Shown: positions 6,800 through 14,912, numbered from the stretch's first letter. The stretch is 27,648 nucleotides of DNA from Phycisphaeraceae bacterium (GCA_009827215.1 WUAJ01000006.1:1-27648); one strand, 5' to 3'. Notes: a model not told the origin generated them from the sequence alone. Program-made: numbers and translations.

Positions 6800-7587
6800 G
6801 CGTGCTGTATTGTATCGAATGCGCGGCGTGGTGTTGCAGGGATCAGTAGATTGTGTCCATCGATTTGTGACTGAATAAACGGTGTTTGGTAGACCGATTC
6901 GATGATTTCAGGATTTAGGACCTCCGCTGCGTTGCCTTGGGTATGGACTAGACCTTCCTGATCGAGCAGGATGACACGATCCGCGAATCGGGATGCGAGC
7001 GTCAGATCGTGTGCGACCAATGCGATTCCGATACCTGTTGAAGCGATCTCACGGAGCGCAACAAGTGATTCGAGCTGATGACGCGGATCCATAGCGCCGG
7101 TGGGTTCATCAGCGATCAGGTACGAATCGGTCGTCCCATCGAGCTGAGCGAATGCACGCGCGATCGAGACACGCTGCTGCTGACCAACGGAGAGCGTGCC
7201 CATTGGTTTGTCTGCGATCGGAGTCAATCCGAAGCGTTCCAGCGCGTGTTCTACGGCTGCTGTTTTTTTAGGGAGAGTCAGTCTCCCGAATGAGACCACT
7301 AATCGCGCATCGAAATCGAAGGCGAGTGAGGATCGTTGCGCGATGTACGCGAGTTTTCTCGCTCGTTCTTGGGCGCTGAGTTCTTGAAGGGAGCGCCCAT
7401 CGATGTTGATTGATCCTGAGTCGGGCTTTTGCACACCTGCGAGAAGTCGAGCGAGTGTGGACTTTCCGGCACCGTTTGGACCGAGGATCGCGGTGATGGC
7501 TCCTGGCTCGATCGACGCGGAAATCGACGAGAGCACGATCGGGCCTTTGGGGTAGCTGAACGACAGGTTGGTCGCGGTGAGCGCCAT
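6796..7587 (-). CDS. ABC transporter ATP-binding protein (FepC/HmuV-like)
   Basis: The protein has 263 residues and a complete nucleotide-binding domain: Walker A GPNGAGKS (36-43), Q-loop Gln84, signature LSVGQQQR (132-139), Walker B YLIADEPT (156-163) and H-loop His193. The overall pattern (short domain, YIAQ Q-loop, ADEPTGAMDP, VAHDL, a C-terminal G-x-A-x-E-V-L-x-P-E-I-I-x-x-V-Y) is closest to ATPases of iron-siderophore, haem or cobalamin importers. No permease or substrate-binding protein gene lies in the window, so the transported substrate cannot be assigned. The partner may be encoded elsewhere. The start ATG has no ribosome binding site but a TATCAT hexamer exactly 6 nt upstream. The membrane-anchored coiled-coil gene follows with a 4-nt overlap. 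Confidence 0.92.
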   Translation of the reverse strand: MALTATNLSFSYPKGPIVLSSISASIEPGAITAILGPNGAGKSTLARLLAGVQKPDSGSINIDGRSLQELSAQERARKLAYIAQRSSLAFDFDARLVVSFGRLTLPKKTAAVEHALERFGLTPIADKPMGTLSVGQQQRVSIARAFAQLDGTTDSYLIADEPTGAMDPRHQLESLVALREIASTGIGIALVAHDLTLASRFADRVILLDQEGLVHTQGNAAEVLNPEIIESVYQTPFIQSQIDGHNLLIPATPRRAFDTIQHA

Positions 7588-7593
7588 GGCATG

Positions 7594-7599
7594 ATGATA
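7594..7599 (-). promoter_or_regulatory. -10-like hexamer of the ABC ATPase gene
   Basis: TATCAT on the minus strand lies 6 nt before the ATG at 7587, inside the 9-mer ATATCATCA (7592-7600). The same 9-mer occurs upstream of the sigma gene and of galE. No clear -35 is visible. Confidence 0.4.
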
Positions 7600-7666
7600 T
7601 GGTCAAAGTGCTGGTTTGATGGGAGATTGTGCCCTCACAAGCGAAAGTCGGTCGATAGAGTGGCTC

Positions 7667-10198
7667 ATGGCAGAACGCTTCCGCGATCGCTTGATCGCTC
7701 ACATTTCGCACGAATCGTACCAACCCGCTCAGATCCCGATCCTCGCGAGAGATCTCAACATCGAGGATGTGGAGGAGTTCGGTGTCGCTGTGCGCGAACT
7801 CGCGGCTGAAGAAATCGTCGCGATCGATGACGCGGGGAAGGTTCACCTCCCATTCCGCGAAGACGACGGCGAGATGATCGGCGAGTTCCGCTCGACGCGC
7901 AGCGGGATCGGGTTCGTCTCCCCATCACGCACGACCCACGGCGGGGATGTGTTCATCCCTCCCCACGCGACGATGGGCGCGCTGGATCGTGATACGGTCA
8001 AAATCTGGTACGAGCGCGACAAGCGGCGCGAGCGCAAGCTCGGGACGCTGGAGCGCCAGTACTCCGGAGAGGTTATCGACATCATCGCGCGCAAGCGTTC
8101 CGCGTTCTCCGGAGAGATCGACAAGCGCGACGGACGCTGGTTGGTGTATCCCGATGGTCGCGAGCTGACGGATCCGATCATCATCCGCGATGCGGATTCC
8201 AAGAATGTGAAGCCGGGCGATAAGGTGGTGGTTGAGATCATTGACTATCCGGAGGGGGACTACCTCGCGGAGGGTGTGATCACCAAGGTGCTTGGGGCGG
8301 CTGGTGATCCGGATGTCGAAACACAGGCGGTCATCGCGGCGTATTCGCTTCCGAGCAATGAGTTCCCTGAGGAGTGCGTCCAGCAGGCACGCGAAGCGAC
8401 GCAGCGGTTTGACGAAGAGATGTCGCGGTTTGAAACACAGGGAATCGAGTCGCTGCATATGCGCCGCGATCTGACGGAGGACCTGATCTGCACGATCGAT
8501 CCGCCGGATGCGAAGGACTATGACGACGCGATCTCGCTCAAGCGTCTGGACGACGGCGGGTGGGAGCTGGGGATCCACATCGCGGACGTGTCGCACTTCA
8601 TCGCGCCGGGATCGGCGCTGGATCTGGAAGCGGCGGAGCGCGGGAACTCGGTGTATTTGCCTCGCTTGGTGATCCCGATGCTCCCGGAGGTCTTGAGCAA
8701 CGGCATCTGCTCGCTGCAGGAGGGTGTGCTCCGATACGCGAAGACCTGCGTGATCCAGTACGACAAGATGGGCAACGTGCGATCGCGCGGGGTGTGTCAG
8801 TCGCTGATCAAGTCACGCAAGCGGATGACTTATCTCGAAGCACAGGCACTGATCGACGGCGATCTGGAAGAAGCGAAGAAGAACGCGAAGACGGACACGC
8901 CTCACACACAGGACATCATCGATGTGTGTAAGGACATGGACACGCTCGCTCGCTTGATCCGTGCTCGTCGTCACAAGGCGGGGATGATCCATCTGGACCT
9001 GCCTGATGTTGAGCTGGTGTTTGACGACACGGGCAAGGTTGTCGATGCGCACAAGGAAGACGACGCGTTCACGCACACGATCATCGAGATGTTCATGGTC
9101 GAAGCGAACGAGGCGCTCGCGACGCTGTTTGAAGCGATGCGCGTTCCGGTGCTGCGAAGAACCCACCCCGAACCCACTCCGGGAGATGTGGAAGAACTCA
9201 AGAAGACCGCGATGGTCGCGGGGTATCGGATCCCGAAGAACCCGACGCGTGAGGAGCTCCAGACACTGCTCGACGCGACGGCTGGGACAGGCGCCGCTCG
9301 CGCGGTGCACACAGCGGTCTTGCGGACGATGACCAAAGCGGTGTATTCACCAGCGCTGATTGGACACTACGCGCTTGCGAGTCATGCGTACTCGCACTTC
9401 ACTTCCCCGATCCGTCGCTACCCCGACCTGACACTCCATAGAGCGCTGGTCGCGTACCTCAAGCGCACGGACAATGGGGTCAACTATCCCAAGTCCGACG
9501 CCGCGAAGATCGCGCTGGGGAAGGAGCTCAAGGAAGACGATCTGTGTCCCGATGAGCAGACGCTCAAGACGATCGGGAACAACTGCTCGAACACCGAGGT
9601 CAACGCGGCGGACGCGGAACGGGCGCTGCGTCAGTTCCTTGTGCTTCAGCTCATGGCCGAGCATATCGGCGAGGAGTTTGATGGGTTTGTTACTGGGGTG
9701 ACCCCCAAGGGTGTGTACGTCCAGATCGAGAAGTATCTCGCGGACGGCATGATCCAGAAGCAGGACCTGCCTGGGGACACGACACGCGCGAAGCGTCCTC
9801 CGACGTTCAAGATCGATGATCGGACCGGAGCGCTTGTCGATATCCACTCGGGGCGGAGTTATTCGATTGGCGATAAGGTCACGGTCGTCATCAGTCAGGT
9901 CGATCTGGCGATGCGCCGGATGGATCTGCTCATCGCGGATCCCGATCGGCGCGCCACGGGCAAGGCAAAGGGCAAGGGTTTGGGACAGGGGCTCAAGCTC
10001 GGCGGCGATGACTTCGGTGGTCTTGGTGATTCTAAGGGCGCTGGATTTAAGACTCCCGGCGGTCAGCGCCGGAGCAGGAAGTCCAAGTCACGTGATCGCG
10101 GGAAGACGGATTACCGGAGAGATGCCGCGGGCAAGGCGGGTCCTGGACAGAAGAAGAAAAACAAAGGCGGCAAAGGAAAGGGCAAGGGGAAACGATGA
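7667..10198 (+). CDS. rnr: Ribonuclease R
   Basis: The protein has 843 residues from the ATG at 7667. The frame is open to an ATG at 7616, but the extra 17 codons do not look like the family N-terminus. RNase R degrades structured RNA 3' to 5' in the cytoplasm. Order of parts: an N-terminal helix-turn-helix-like region (1-65), cold-shock OB folds (about 70-215), the RNB catalytic domain with the metal-binding motif TIDPPDAKDYDDA (276-288), an S1 domain (about 670-750), and a Lys/Gly-rich tail (about 775-843) typical of RNA-binding extensions. The conserved HYALASHAYSHFTSPIRRYPDL block is present. No strong ribosome binding site precedes the ATG. TAGAGT (7656-7661) lies 5 nt upstream and could be a -10 of a leaderless transcript. 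The CpcT/CpeT-like gene starts within the last 4 nt. Confidence 0.95.
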   Translation: MAERFRDRLIAHISHESYQPAQIPILARDLNIEDVEEFGVAVRELAAEEIVAIDDAGKVHLPFREDDGEMIGEFRSTRSGIGFVSPSRTTHGGDVFIPPHATMGALDRDTVKIWYERDKRRERKLGTLERQYSGEVIDIIARKRSAFSGEIDKRDGRWLVYPDGRELTDPIIIRDADSKNVKPGDKVVVEIIDYPEGDYLAEGVITKVLGAAGDPDVETQAVIAAYSLPSNEFPEECVQQAREATQRFDEEMSRFETQGIESLHMRRDLTEDLICTIDPPDAKDYDDAISLKRLDDGGWELGIHIADVSHFIAPGSALDLEAAERGNSVYLPRLVIPMLPEVLSNGICSLQEGVLRYAKTCVIQYDKMGNVRSRGVCQSLIKSRKRMTYLEAQALIDGDLEEAKKNAKTDTPHTQDIIDVCKDMDTLARLIRARRHKAGMIHLDLPDVELVFDDTGKVVDAHKEDDAFTHTIIEMFMVEANEALATLFEAMRVPVLRRTHPEPTPGDVEELKKTAMVAGYRIPKNPTREELQTLLDATAGTGAARAVHTAVLRTMTKAVYSPALIGHYALASHAYSHFTSPIRRYPDLTLHRALVAYLKRTDNGVNYPKSDAAKIALGKELKEDDLCPDEQTLKTIGNNCSNTEVNAADAERALRQFLVLQLMAEHIGEEFDGFVTGVTPKGVYVQIEKYLADGMIQKQDLPGDTTRAKRPPTFKIDDRTGALVDIHSGRSYSIGDKVTVVISQVDLAMRRMDLLIADPDRRATGKAKGKGLGQGLKLGGDDFGGLGDSKGAGFKTPGGQRRSRKSKSRDRGKTDYRRDAAGKAGPGQKKKNKGGKGKGKGKR

Positions 10199-10905
10199 AC
10201 ACGATGACTACAAAGCTATTGGCGGCGATTCTTTGCGCTGGGACGATCCTCCCGATCGCGTCGTGCGGTCAGTGGTGGAAGTCCGACACACGGAAAGACG
10301 AGAAACCAGCGTACAAGCACGCGGCACGCAAGATCCGATCCCATTCGATCGGACTGATGCGGTTTGAGCAGTTCTTGACCGGATCGTTCTCGTCGTATGC
10401 GCAGTCGCAGCGTGATCCGGAGTTTTATGAGATTGTGCTGCACATGGTCCCGATCTGGGAAGATCGCGATGATGGGCCTTGGCTGTATGTCGAGCAGGCG
10501 GCCGCGAGCAACGCGAGTCAGCCGTATCGTCAGCGGGTGTATCACCTGGAGCAGATCGACAAGAACTCGTACTCCTCGTCGGTGTACAGCTTCGAGAACC
10601 CTGAGCGATTCGCGGGCGCGTACATGGATGAGATGCCGCTCGCTGAGCTGACTCCTGAGGATCTTTCGATCCGTGTGGGGTGCGCGATTGTGGTGAGCTG
10701 GGACGAGGATCAGCGTGCGTTTGTTGGGTCGACCAACGGGCGTGACTGTCAATCCGATCTCCGCGGCGCGAGTTACGCGACGAGCGAGGTGCTGCTCCGT
10801 AAGGATCGTTTGGTGACTTGGGATCGTGGGTACGATGCCAACGGCGAGCAGGTCTGGGGCGCGGTCAAGGGCGGGTATGTCTTTGATCGTGTTTCGATGC
10901 CTTGA
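10195..10905 (+). CDS. CpcT/CpeT-like (chromophore lyase family) lipoprotein
   Basis: The protein has 236 residues. Lipobox IASC (21-24) after a short hydrophobic segment predicts a lipidated envelope protein. From residue 56 on it follows the CpcT/CpeT family closely: FLTGSFSS (60-67), PIWEDRDDGPWLYVEQA (86-102), PYRQRVYHL (110-118), SSVYSF (128-133), GCAIVV (162-167), GRDCQSDLRGASYATSEV (182-199), and the ending WDRGYDANGEQVWGAVKGGY (209-228). In cyanobacteria these proteins attach bilins to phycobiliproteins. Members also occur in non-photosynthetic bacteria with unknown role, and no phycobiliprotein gene is present here. Its ATG overlaps the rnr stop by 4 nt, and its own stop overlaps the next gene, so translation is coupled. 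A lipid-anchored tetrapyrrole or hydrophobic-ligand binder is a reasonable guess. Confidence 0.88.
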   Translation: MNTMTTKLLAAILCAGTILPIASCGQWWKSDTRKDEKPAYKHAARKIRSHSIGLMRFEQFLTGSFSSYAQSQRDPEFYEIVLHMVPIWEDRDDGPWLYVEQAAASNASQPYRQRVYHLEQIDKNSYSSSVYSFENPERFAGAYMDEMPLAELTPEDLSIRVGCAIVVSWDEDQRAFVGSTNGRDCQSDLRGASYATSEVLLRKDRLVTWDRGYDANGEQVWGAVKGGYVFDRVSMP

Positions 10906-11924
10906 GTGATTCTGCGAGCAAGGTCCTGGTGATCGGGGGCGGGATCAGCGGGTTGTCGTGCGCTTCGATGCTGCATTGGACTGGGATCAATGTCCGCGTG
11001 CTTGATCAGGGGTATCGGATCGGTGGGCGCTGCACGACTCGTCGTACGCTCGAGGGTGAAGTGATCGCGGATCTTGGGGCGCCTTGCTTTGATGCGGATG
11101 TTCCTGTTTTTATAGAACAAGTCAAACGCTGGGTTGATTCCGGGGTGTGCGCTCGATGGGATGGGGCTGGGGGTGCGTTTGTTGGTGTGCCGACGATGGA
11201 TGCGATTGTGGATTCCATGGCGCAGGGAATCGATGTGCGGAGCGGGTGCCGGGTTGAACGCGTCTTTCGTCACGACAGGTCGTGGGTTGTTGAGGTTGAG
11301 CGGCGCGATGGTGCTCGCGTGACTGAGCGGTGCGAACGAATAGTGCTGGCAACGCATCCACGCGAATCGGATCGGCTCATCGGAGAGCATTCAAACACGC
11401 TGAGTTTGATGCTCGGATCGGTGGAAACGCGGTGCGTGTGGGTGCTGATGATGCGGATCAACGATCCGCTTGAAGGACTCCCCGCAATGGTTGATGTGGG
11501 CGACGGTAGTAGTGAGAGTGATGAGATCATTGCACGGATCATCCGCGATGATCACAAACCTGGACGATCGCGTGAAACTGATTCATCGACGCTCGTGATT
11601 CATGCTCGCGAGGACTGGTCTGCGGCGAATCGAGAGCTGGATCGCGTCGAAGCTCAGCGGGTGTTGACCCAGCACACGCGTTCGTTGCTGTCCTCGATGC
11701 TCGGACATGATCTTGACGACCAACGCATTGGTGATGTGCAGGTGCATCGGTGGGGTTCGGCGCATCCTGTCGAGGGTCTGCCTCAGCGATGCGAAACGGA
11801 TGACGATGCACGCATCGTGGTCTGCGGCGATGCGTTTGGGTGGAAGGGGCTCCCGCTTGGTGTGCAGAGTGCATGGCTGAGCGGACGCGCTTCGGCGATG
11901 GCGCTGATTGAGACAACCGGCTGA
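10902..11924 (+). CDS. FAD-dependent oxidoreductase (renalase/amine oxidase-like)
   Basis: The protein has 340 residues and starts at TTG 10902, sharing the TTGA overlap with the previous stop codon. The N-terminal Rossmann motif VIGGGISGLSCA (10-21) is followed by an acidic residue (Asp35) and GYRIGGRCTTRR (37-48), the FAD-binding pattern of renalase and NAD(P)-binding_8 proteins. Near the C-terminus, VCGDAFGWKGLPLGVQSAWLSG is the second FAD-contact block, with the GD for the ribityl chain. Family members are soluble flavoproteins that oxidise nicotinamide isomers, amines or carotenoid-like substrates. The substrate here cannot be told. Translational coupling to the CpcT/CpeT-like lipoprotein hints at a shared pathway. 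It converges on thiL with only 3 nt between stop codons. Confidence 0.85.
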   Translation: MSDSASKVLVIGGGISGLSCASMLHWTGINVRVLDQGYRIGGRCTTRRTLEGEVIADLGAPCFDADVPVFIEQVKRWVDSGVCARWDGAGGAFVGVPTMDAIVDSMAQGIDVRSGCRVERVFRHDRSWVVEVERRDGARVTERCERIVLATHPRESDRLIGEHSNTLSLMLGSVETRCVWVLMMRINDPLEGLPAMVDVGDGSSESDEIIARIIRDDHKPGRSRETDSSTLVIHAREDWSAANRELDRVEAQRVLTQHTRSLLSSMLGHDLDDQRIGDVQVHRWGSAHPVEGLPQRCETDDDARIVVCGDAFGWKGLPLGVQSAWLSGRASAMALIETTG

Positions 11925-11927
11925 GTG

Positions 11928-12848
11928 CTAGTGATCCCATCCCATGCTTGCGGCATTGTGATGATGGCCGTGGGGATCGATGATGATCGCGCCGGGGGTT
12001 TCGTTGTCTTCGCATGCTCGGCAGGTGCCGATGGGGCCTTGCATTGGTGGGTCCATGCTCGGGATGGTGGTTGATGGATCGATGCACATGAGCAGCTCGT
12101 AGTCCTCGCCCTCGCTCACGGCTTCGCGCCAGTCTTTGCACCTGTGATTGATCGGGAGCTTGGTCGCGTCGATCTCGATGATGAGTCCCGATGCTTTGGC
12201 GATGCGATCCGCGTCGCGTCCGAGTCCGTCGGAGAGGTCCATCATCGCGTGGACACCGCCTTGTTGATGGTTTGCGGAAGCCCATTGTCCAGCTTGGAGC
12301 CGAGGCTCGAAGAGCAGGTGCCAACCTGATGCGAAGCTCCCCCCCACTTGTCCTGTGAGGTACAGCTCGTCTCCTGGCTGAGCGCCTGATCGCAGCACGG
12401 GTGAGGAGTCTTTTGGCATTGTGCCGCCGACGGTGACGCTCAGGGTGAGCGGGTGGTCTGCTGATGCGTGGGACGCGATGTCGCCTCCGATGAGCGGGCA
12501 TCCCCAGTGGAGCGCCCACTTGTGCATCGCGTCGAAGAGCTCGTCGGCGTGCTGGTAGTCCTTGGGGAGCACTCCGGTCCCAAGCGACCACGAGGGAGTC
12601 CCTCCCATCGCAGCAATGTCGGACACTGATCTCGCGATCACTTTGCGTGCGATGAGGTCGATGCTGGAGGTTGATTCGAAGTGGCGACCCTCGACGAGTT
12701 GATCGACGGTGATGAGTGTGGTCTCTCCCGATGGAGACTCATAGACCGCACAATCATCTCCCGGCCCCACGATGAGCTTGTTTCCACCACTGATGGTGAG
12801 ATCCGCGGATCGGTGGTAGATGTGGTTGTGGAGCTTCGATTCGTTCAT
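11928..12848 (-). CDS. thiL: Thiamine-monophosphate kinase
   Basis: The protein has 306 residues from the ATG at 12846-12848. A longer reading frame extends to 13148 but overlaps the acetyltransferase gene and is Arg/His/Pro-rich shadow sequence. ThiL phosphorylates thiamine monophosphate to thiamine diphosphate with ATP. Signature elements are VGPGDDCAVY (27-36), TVDQLVEGRHFE (47-58), SVSDIAAMGGTP (74-85), GGDIASH (121-127), DLSDGLGRDADRIA (204-217), EGEDYELL (246-253) and the terminal GWDH. The metal-binding aspartates are all in place. It begins 2 nt after the acetyltransferase stop and is the last gene of a phhA-nat-thiL operon. Confidence 0.94.
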   Translation of the reverse strand: MNESKLHNHIYHRSADLTISGGNKLIVGPGDDCAVYESPSGETTLITVDQLVEGRHFESTSSIDLIARKVIARSVSDIAAMGGTPSWSLGTGVLPKDYQHADELFDAMHKWALHWGCPLIGGDIASHASADHPLTLSVTVGGTMPKDSSPVLRSGAQPGDELYLTGQVGGSFASGWHLLFEPRLQAGQWASANHQQGGVHAMMDLSDGLGRDADRIAKASGLIIEIDATKLPINHRCKDWREAVSEGEDYELLMCIDPSTTIPSMDPPMQGPIGTCRACEDNETPGAIIIDPHGHHHNAASMGWDH

Positions 12849-12850
12849 CT

Positions 12851-13711
12851 TTAGAGCCCGTCGATGCCGAACTTGGTGTCTGAAGGGAAGCGGAGTCCGA
12901 AGCGTTGGTCGAGGATATCGAGGAGTTGGGGCGTGCTTTGGATGTCGATCTCTTCGATGGGATTGCCGTGGATTCGGTGGGTGTACTTGCGTGTTGCGAG
13001 CGTGTGTCTTGAGCCGTCGGGAGCGGCGAGAGCGATCATGATCTTGTCGCGGAAGGTGGACTGGGGGCTGGCGCTGGTCCACCAGTTCCCGACCTCGCGG
13101 TCGATCTGCAGCATCTGCTCTCCGGTGAACTCGTAAACGCTTCTCCATTCATCATCGATGAGGATCTGGTGGAACCAGTGGTCGAAGCCGTCGGGGGATG
13201 GATCGTTCGATTTGATGATCCGGCGTGTGTCGTGCGGGGTTTGCTGTGGGTCTGGGGTGTCCATCCGGAGGGGCTGGGTGGGTGTGAATCCGCCGACTCC
13301 AACATCGAGGAGCCAGGGGATTCCATCGAGCGTGACTCTGTTGAACAGGTGCGTGCGGGCGGGCACGACATCAGGAGGCGAAGAGAAGATCACGCGTCCA
13401 GAGAGTCCGATCGCGTCGTATCCCAAAGCTTGAAGGACATGCAGAAACAGACTGTTGTGCTCGAAACAGTAGCCCCCACGATTGCTGTTGACGAGCTTGT
13501 GCTCGATCCCTTGCATGCTCAGATCGATGCGTCGGCCCAGCAGCACATCGAGGTTCTCGAACGGGACCGCGCTCGCGTGGGCGAGCTGGAGGTGCTTGAG
13601 GGTCTCGAGCGTGGGCGCGAGGTCTGATGGTCCAGAGTAGTTGATGCGCTTGAGGTACGCATCGACGTCGATGCGATGCTCTTCGCTGGTCGTAGGCGAC
13701 TCATCAGACAT
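12851..13711 (-). CDS. nat: Arylamine N-acetyltransferase
   Basis: The protein has 286 residues. The catalytic triad is Cys82 in RGGYCFEHN, His121 in RTHLFN and Asp136 in LLDVGVGG, with family-like spacing. The N-terminal YLKRINY and VPFENLD motifs are also typical. These cytoplasmic enzymes move the acetyl group of acetyl-CoA (or another acyl group) to arylamines, hydrazines or hydroxylamines. The start codon lies within the end of phhA (8-nt overlap), and the gene is followed by thiL. The natural substrate in bacteria is often unknown. The neighbour phhA makes aromatic products, so an aromatic substrate is plausible but inferred. Confidence 0.94.
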   Translation of the reverse strand: MSDESPTTSEEHRIDVDAYLKRINYSGPSDLAPTLETLKHLQLAHASAVPFENLDVLLGRRIDLSMQGIEHKLVNSNRGGYCFEHNSLFLHVLQALGYDAIGLSGRVIFSSPPDVVPARTHLFNRVTLDGIPWLLDVGVGGFTPTQPLRMDTPDPQQTPHDTRRIIKSNDPSPDGFDHWFHQILIDDEWRSVYEFTGEQMLQIDREVGNWWTSASPQSTFRDKIMIALAAPDGSRHTLATRKYTHRIHGNPIEEIDIQSTPQLLDILDQRFGLRFPSDTKFGIDGL

Positions 13712-14615
13712 TGGCGGTGGAATCTTCCAAGACTCGGTTCGCGTAGTCGTTCATCGCATCACGAAGCTGCTCGAAGCTGTCGAGGACATAAACGATGTCT
13801 TGGAAGTGATCGATCTCGAAGGGGGTATTGATCACTTGATCCATATCAAAAGGTCGGCGTTCGATCTGTCCGTTGTCGCGACCGCCTTTGCCTTCGGGGG
13901 CGCTCAGCGCATACTCGGACTCGGCGTGCGAAGAGATGGTCCCTGAGCCGTAAACCTTGAGTTTGCCGCCTTCGGAGATGAGTCCGAACTCGACGGTAAA
14001 CCAGAAGAGTCGTGCGAGCGCTTCTTCGTGTTCTGGTCCGGCGAGGAGCGCGGCTTTGCCGTAGGTCTGGAGGAAGTCCGCGAAGACTGGGTCCGCGTGG
14101 AGTGGGACATGTCCGAACACATCATGGAAGATGTCCGGCTCTGGGAGGTAGTCCATCTTGTCTTCAGGTCGGATGACGATGGTCGATGGGAACTCCCTTC
14201 TCGATAGGCAGCTGAAGAATGCTTTCGCAGGGAGGTATCCCGGCACTCCTCTCGAGCACCACCCGGTCAGATCGCGGAGGTACTCGTTGATGCCTTTGAT
14301 CTTGCGTCCCGGCTCATAGGGATCATCGACCGTTCCCCAGAGTAAAGGCACTCGATCGGGAACGAGATTGATCGCTCGGAGTCCAGTGAGGTAGGTATCG
14401 GAAGCTTGCTGCTCGAGCACATCCCAGCGTTTGTTCCAGAGGGTCTTCCAGACTCGGTGGTTCTCCTCGGAGTAGCGGTCGTAGTGCTGGGTGACATAGA
14501 AGGATTCGGTATCGATCTGCTCAGCGGGGAGTCCAGCGGAATCATCCGCGGCTTTCTGGGCTCGCGCAAACTCGTCGCCGTCGATGATGTTGTTGTAGCT
14601 GATGTCAGATCGCAT
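13704..14615 (-). CDS. phhA: Phenylalanine 4-monooxygenase
   Basis: The protein has 303 residues from the ATG at 14613-14615, which has AAGGAGT 5 nt upstream (14621-14627). An ATG at 14648 without a ribosome binding site is less likely. This iron- and pterin-dependent enzyme hydroxylates phenylalanine to tyrosine. The iron ligands are His164 and His169 in HDVFGHVPL and Glu209 in WFTVEFG, with the same spacing (5 and 40) as in the mammalian enzyme. GCSRGVPGYLP-like, PDIFHD and YGSGTISSHAESEYAL segments match the biopterin hydroxylase family; length and shape suggest a bacterial enzyme without the regulatory ACT domain. A possible -10 TAAAAT lies at 14663-14668. No pterin carbinolamine dehydratase gene is in the window. 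Confidence 0.95.
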   Translation of the reverse strand: MRSDISYNNIIDGDEFARAQKAADDSAGLPAEQIDTESFYVTQHYDRYSEENHRVWKTLWNKRWDVLEQQASDTYLTGLRAINLVPDRVPLLWGTVDDPYEPGRKIKGINEYLRDLTGWCSRGVPGYLPAKAFFSCLSRREFPSTIVIRPEDKMDYLPEPDIFHDVFGHVPLHADPVFADFLQTYGKAALLAGPEHEEALARLFWFTVEFGLISEGGKLKVYGSGTISSHAESEYALSAPEGKGGRDNGQIERRPFDMDQVINTPFEIDHFQDIVYVLDSFEQLRDAMNDYANRVLEDSTANV

Positions 14616-14750
14616 GTGTGACTCCTTCCATAGATACGCATCCCCCACCCCACTGGTGCACTATTTTACGACCCTTTGGTCCGAAGAACACGCCGGGGAG
14701 GGGTGAAGTTGTGGGATTCCTGCTCTGGAGGTCGATTCTGGACCGATGAA

Positions 14751-14782
14751 TTGGTGACGACGAGGGAAATGCGGGGTATACT
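14751..14782 (+). promoter_or_regulatory. Promoter of tRNA-Ile
   Basis: TATACT (14777-14782) is a near-consensus -10 located 10 nt before the mature tRNA. TTGGTG (14751-14756) is a candidate -35, but its 20-nt spacing is long. Confidence 0.5.
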
Positions 14783-14792
14783 CGTGACCCGA

Positions 14793-14866
14793 GGGCCTGT
14801 AGCTCAGTTGGCTAGAGCGCACCGCTGATAACGGTGAGGTCGGCAGTTCGAGTCTGCCCAGGCCCA
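14793..14866 (+). tRNA. tRNA-Ile (GAT)
   Basis: The 74-nt cloverleaf has acceptor stem GGGCCTG (14793-14799) with CAGGCCC (14859-14865) and discriminator A at 14866. The anticodon stem is CACCG/CGGTG, and the loop CTGATAA gives anticodon GAT (14827-14829). The T arm contains GTTCGAGTC. The 3' CCA is not encoded (ATTT follows), so it must be added by the CCA-adding enzyme. It stands alone, with its own promoter and terminator and no rRNA nearby. Confidence 0.97.
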
Positions 14867-14912
14867 TTTGATTCATTCTGTAGTCTATAGAGACCAGAGT
14901 GGAGACAAGCAG

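Noticed and set aside
11539..12591. 350-codon minus-strand reading frame across the FAD oxidoreductase and thiL genes
   Set aside because: It is Arg/His/Pro/Ser-rich with no recognisable motif, and it overlaps two well-supported genes. It is a frame shadow.
12849..13148. N-terminal extension of ThiL
   Set aside because: It overlaps the acetyltransferase gene and is Arg/His/Pro-rich. The start at 12848 fits the 2-nt gap and family length.
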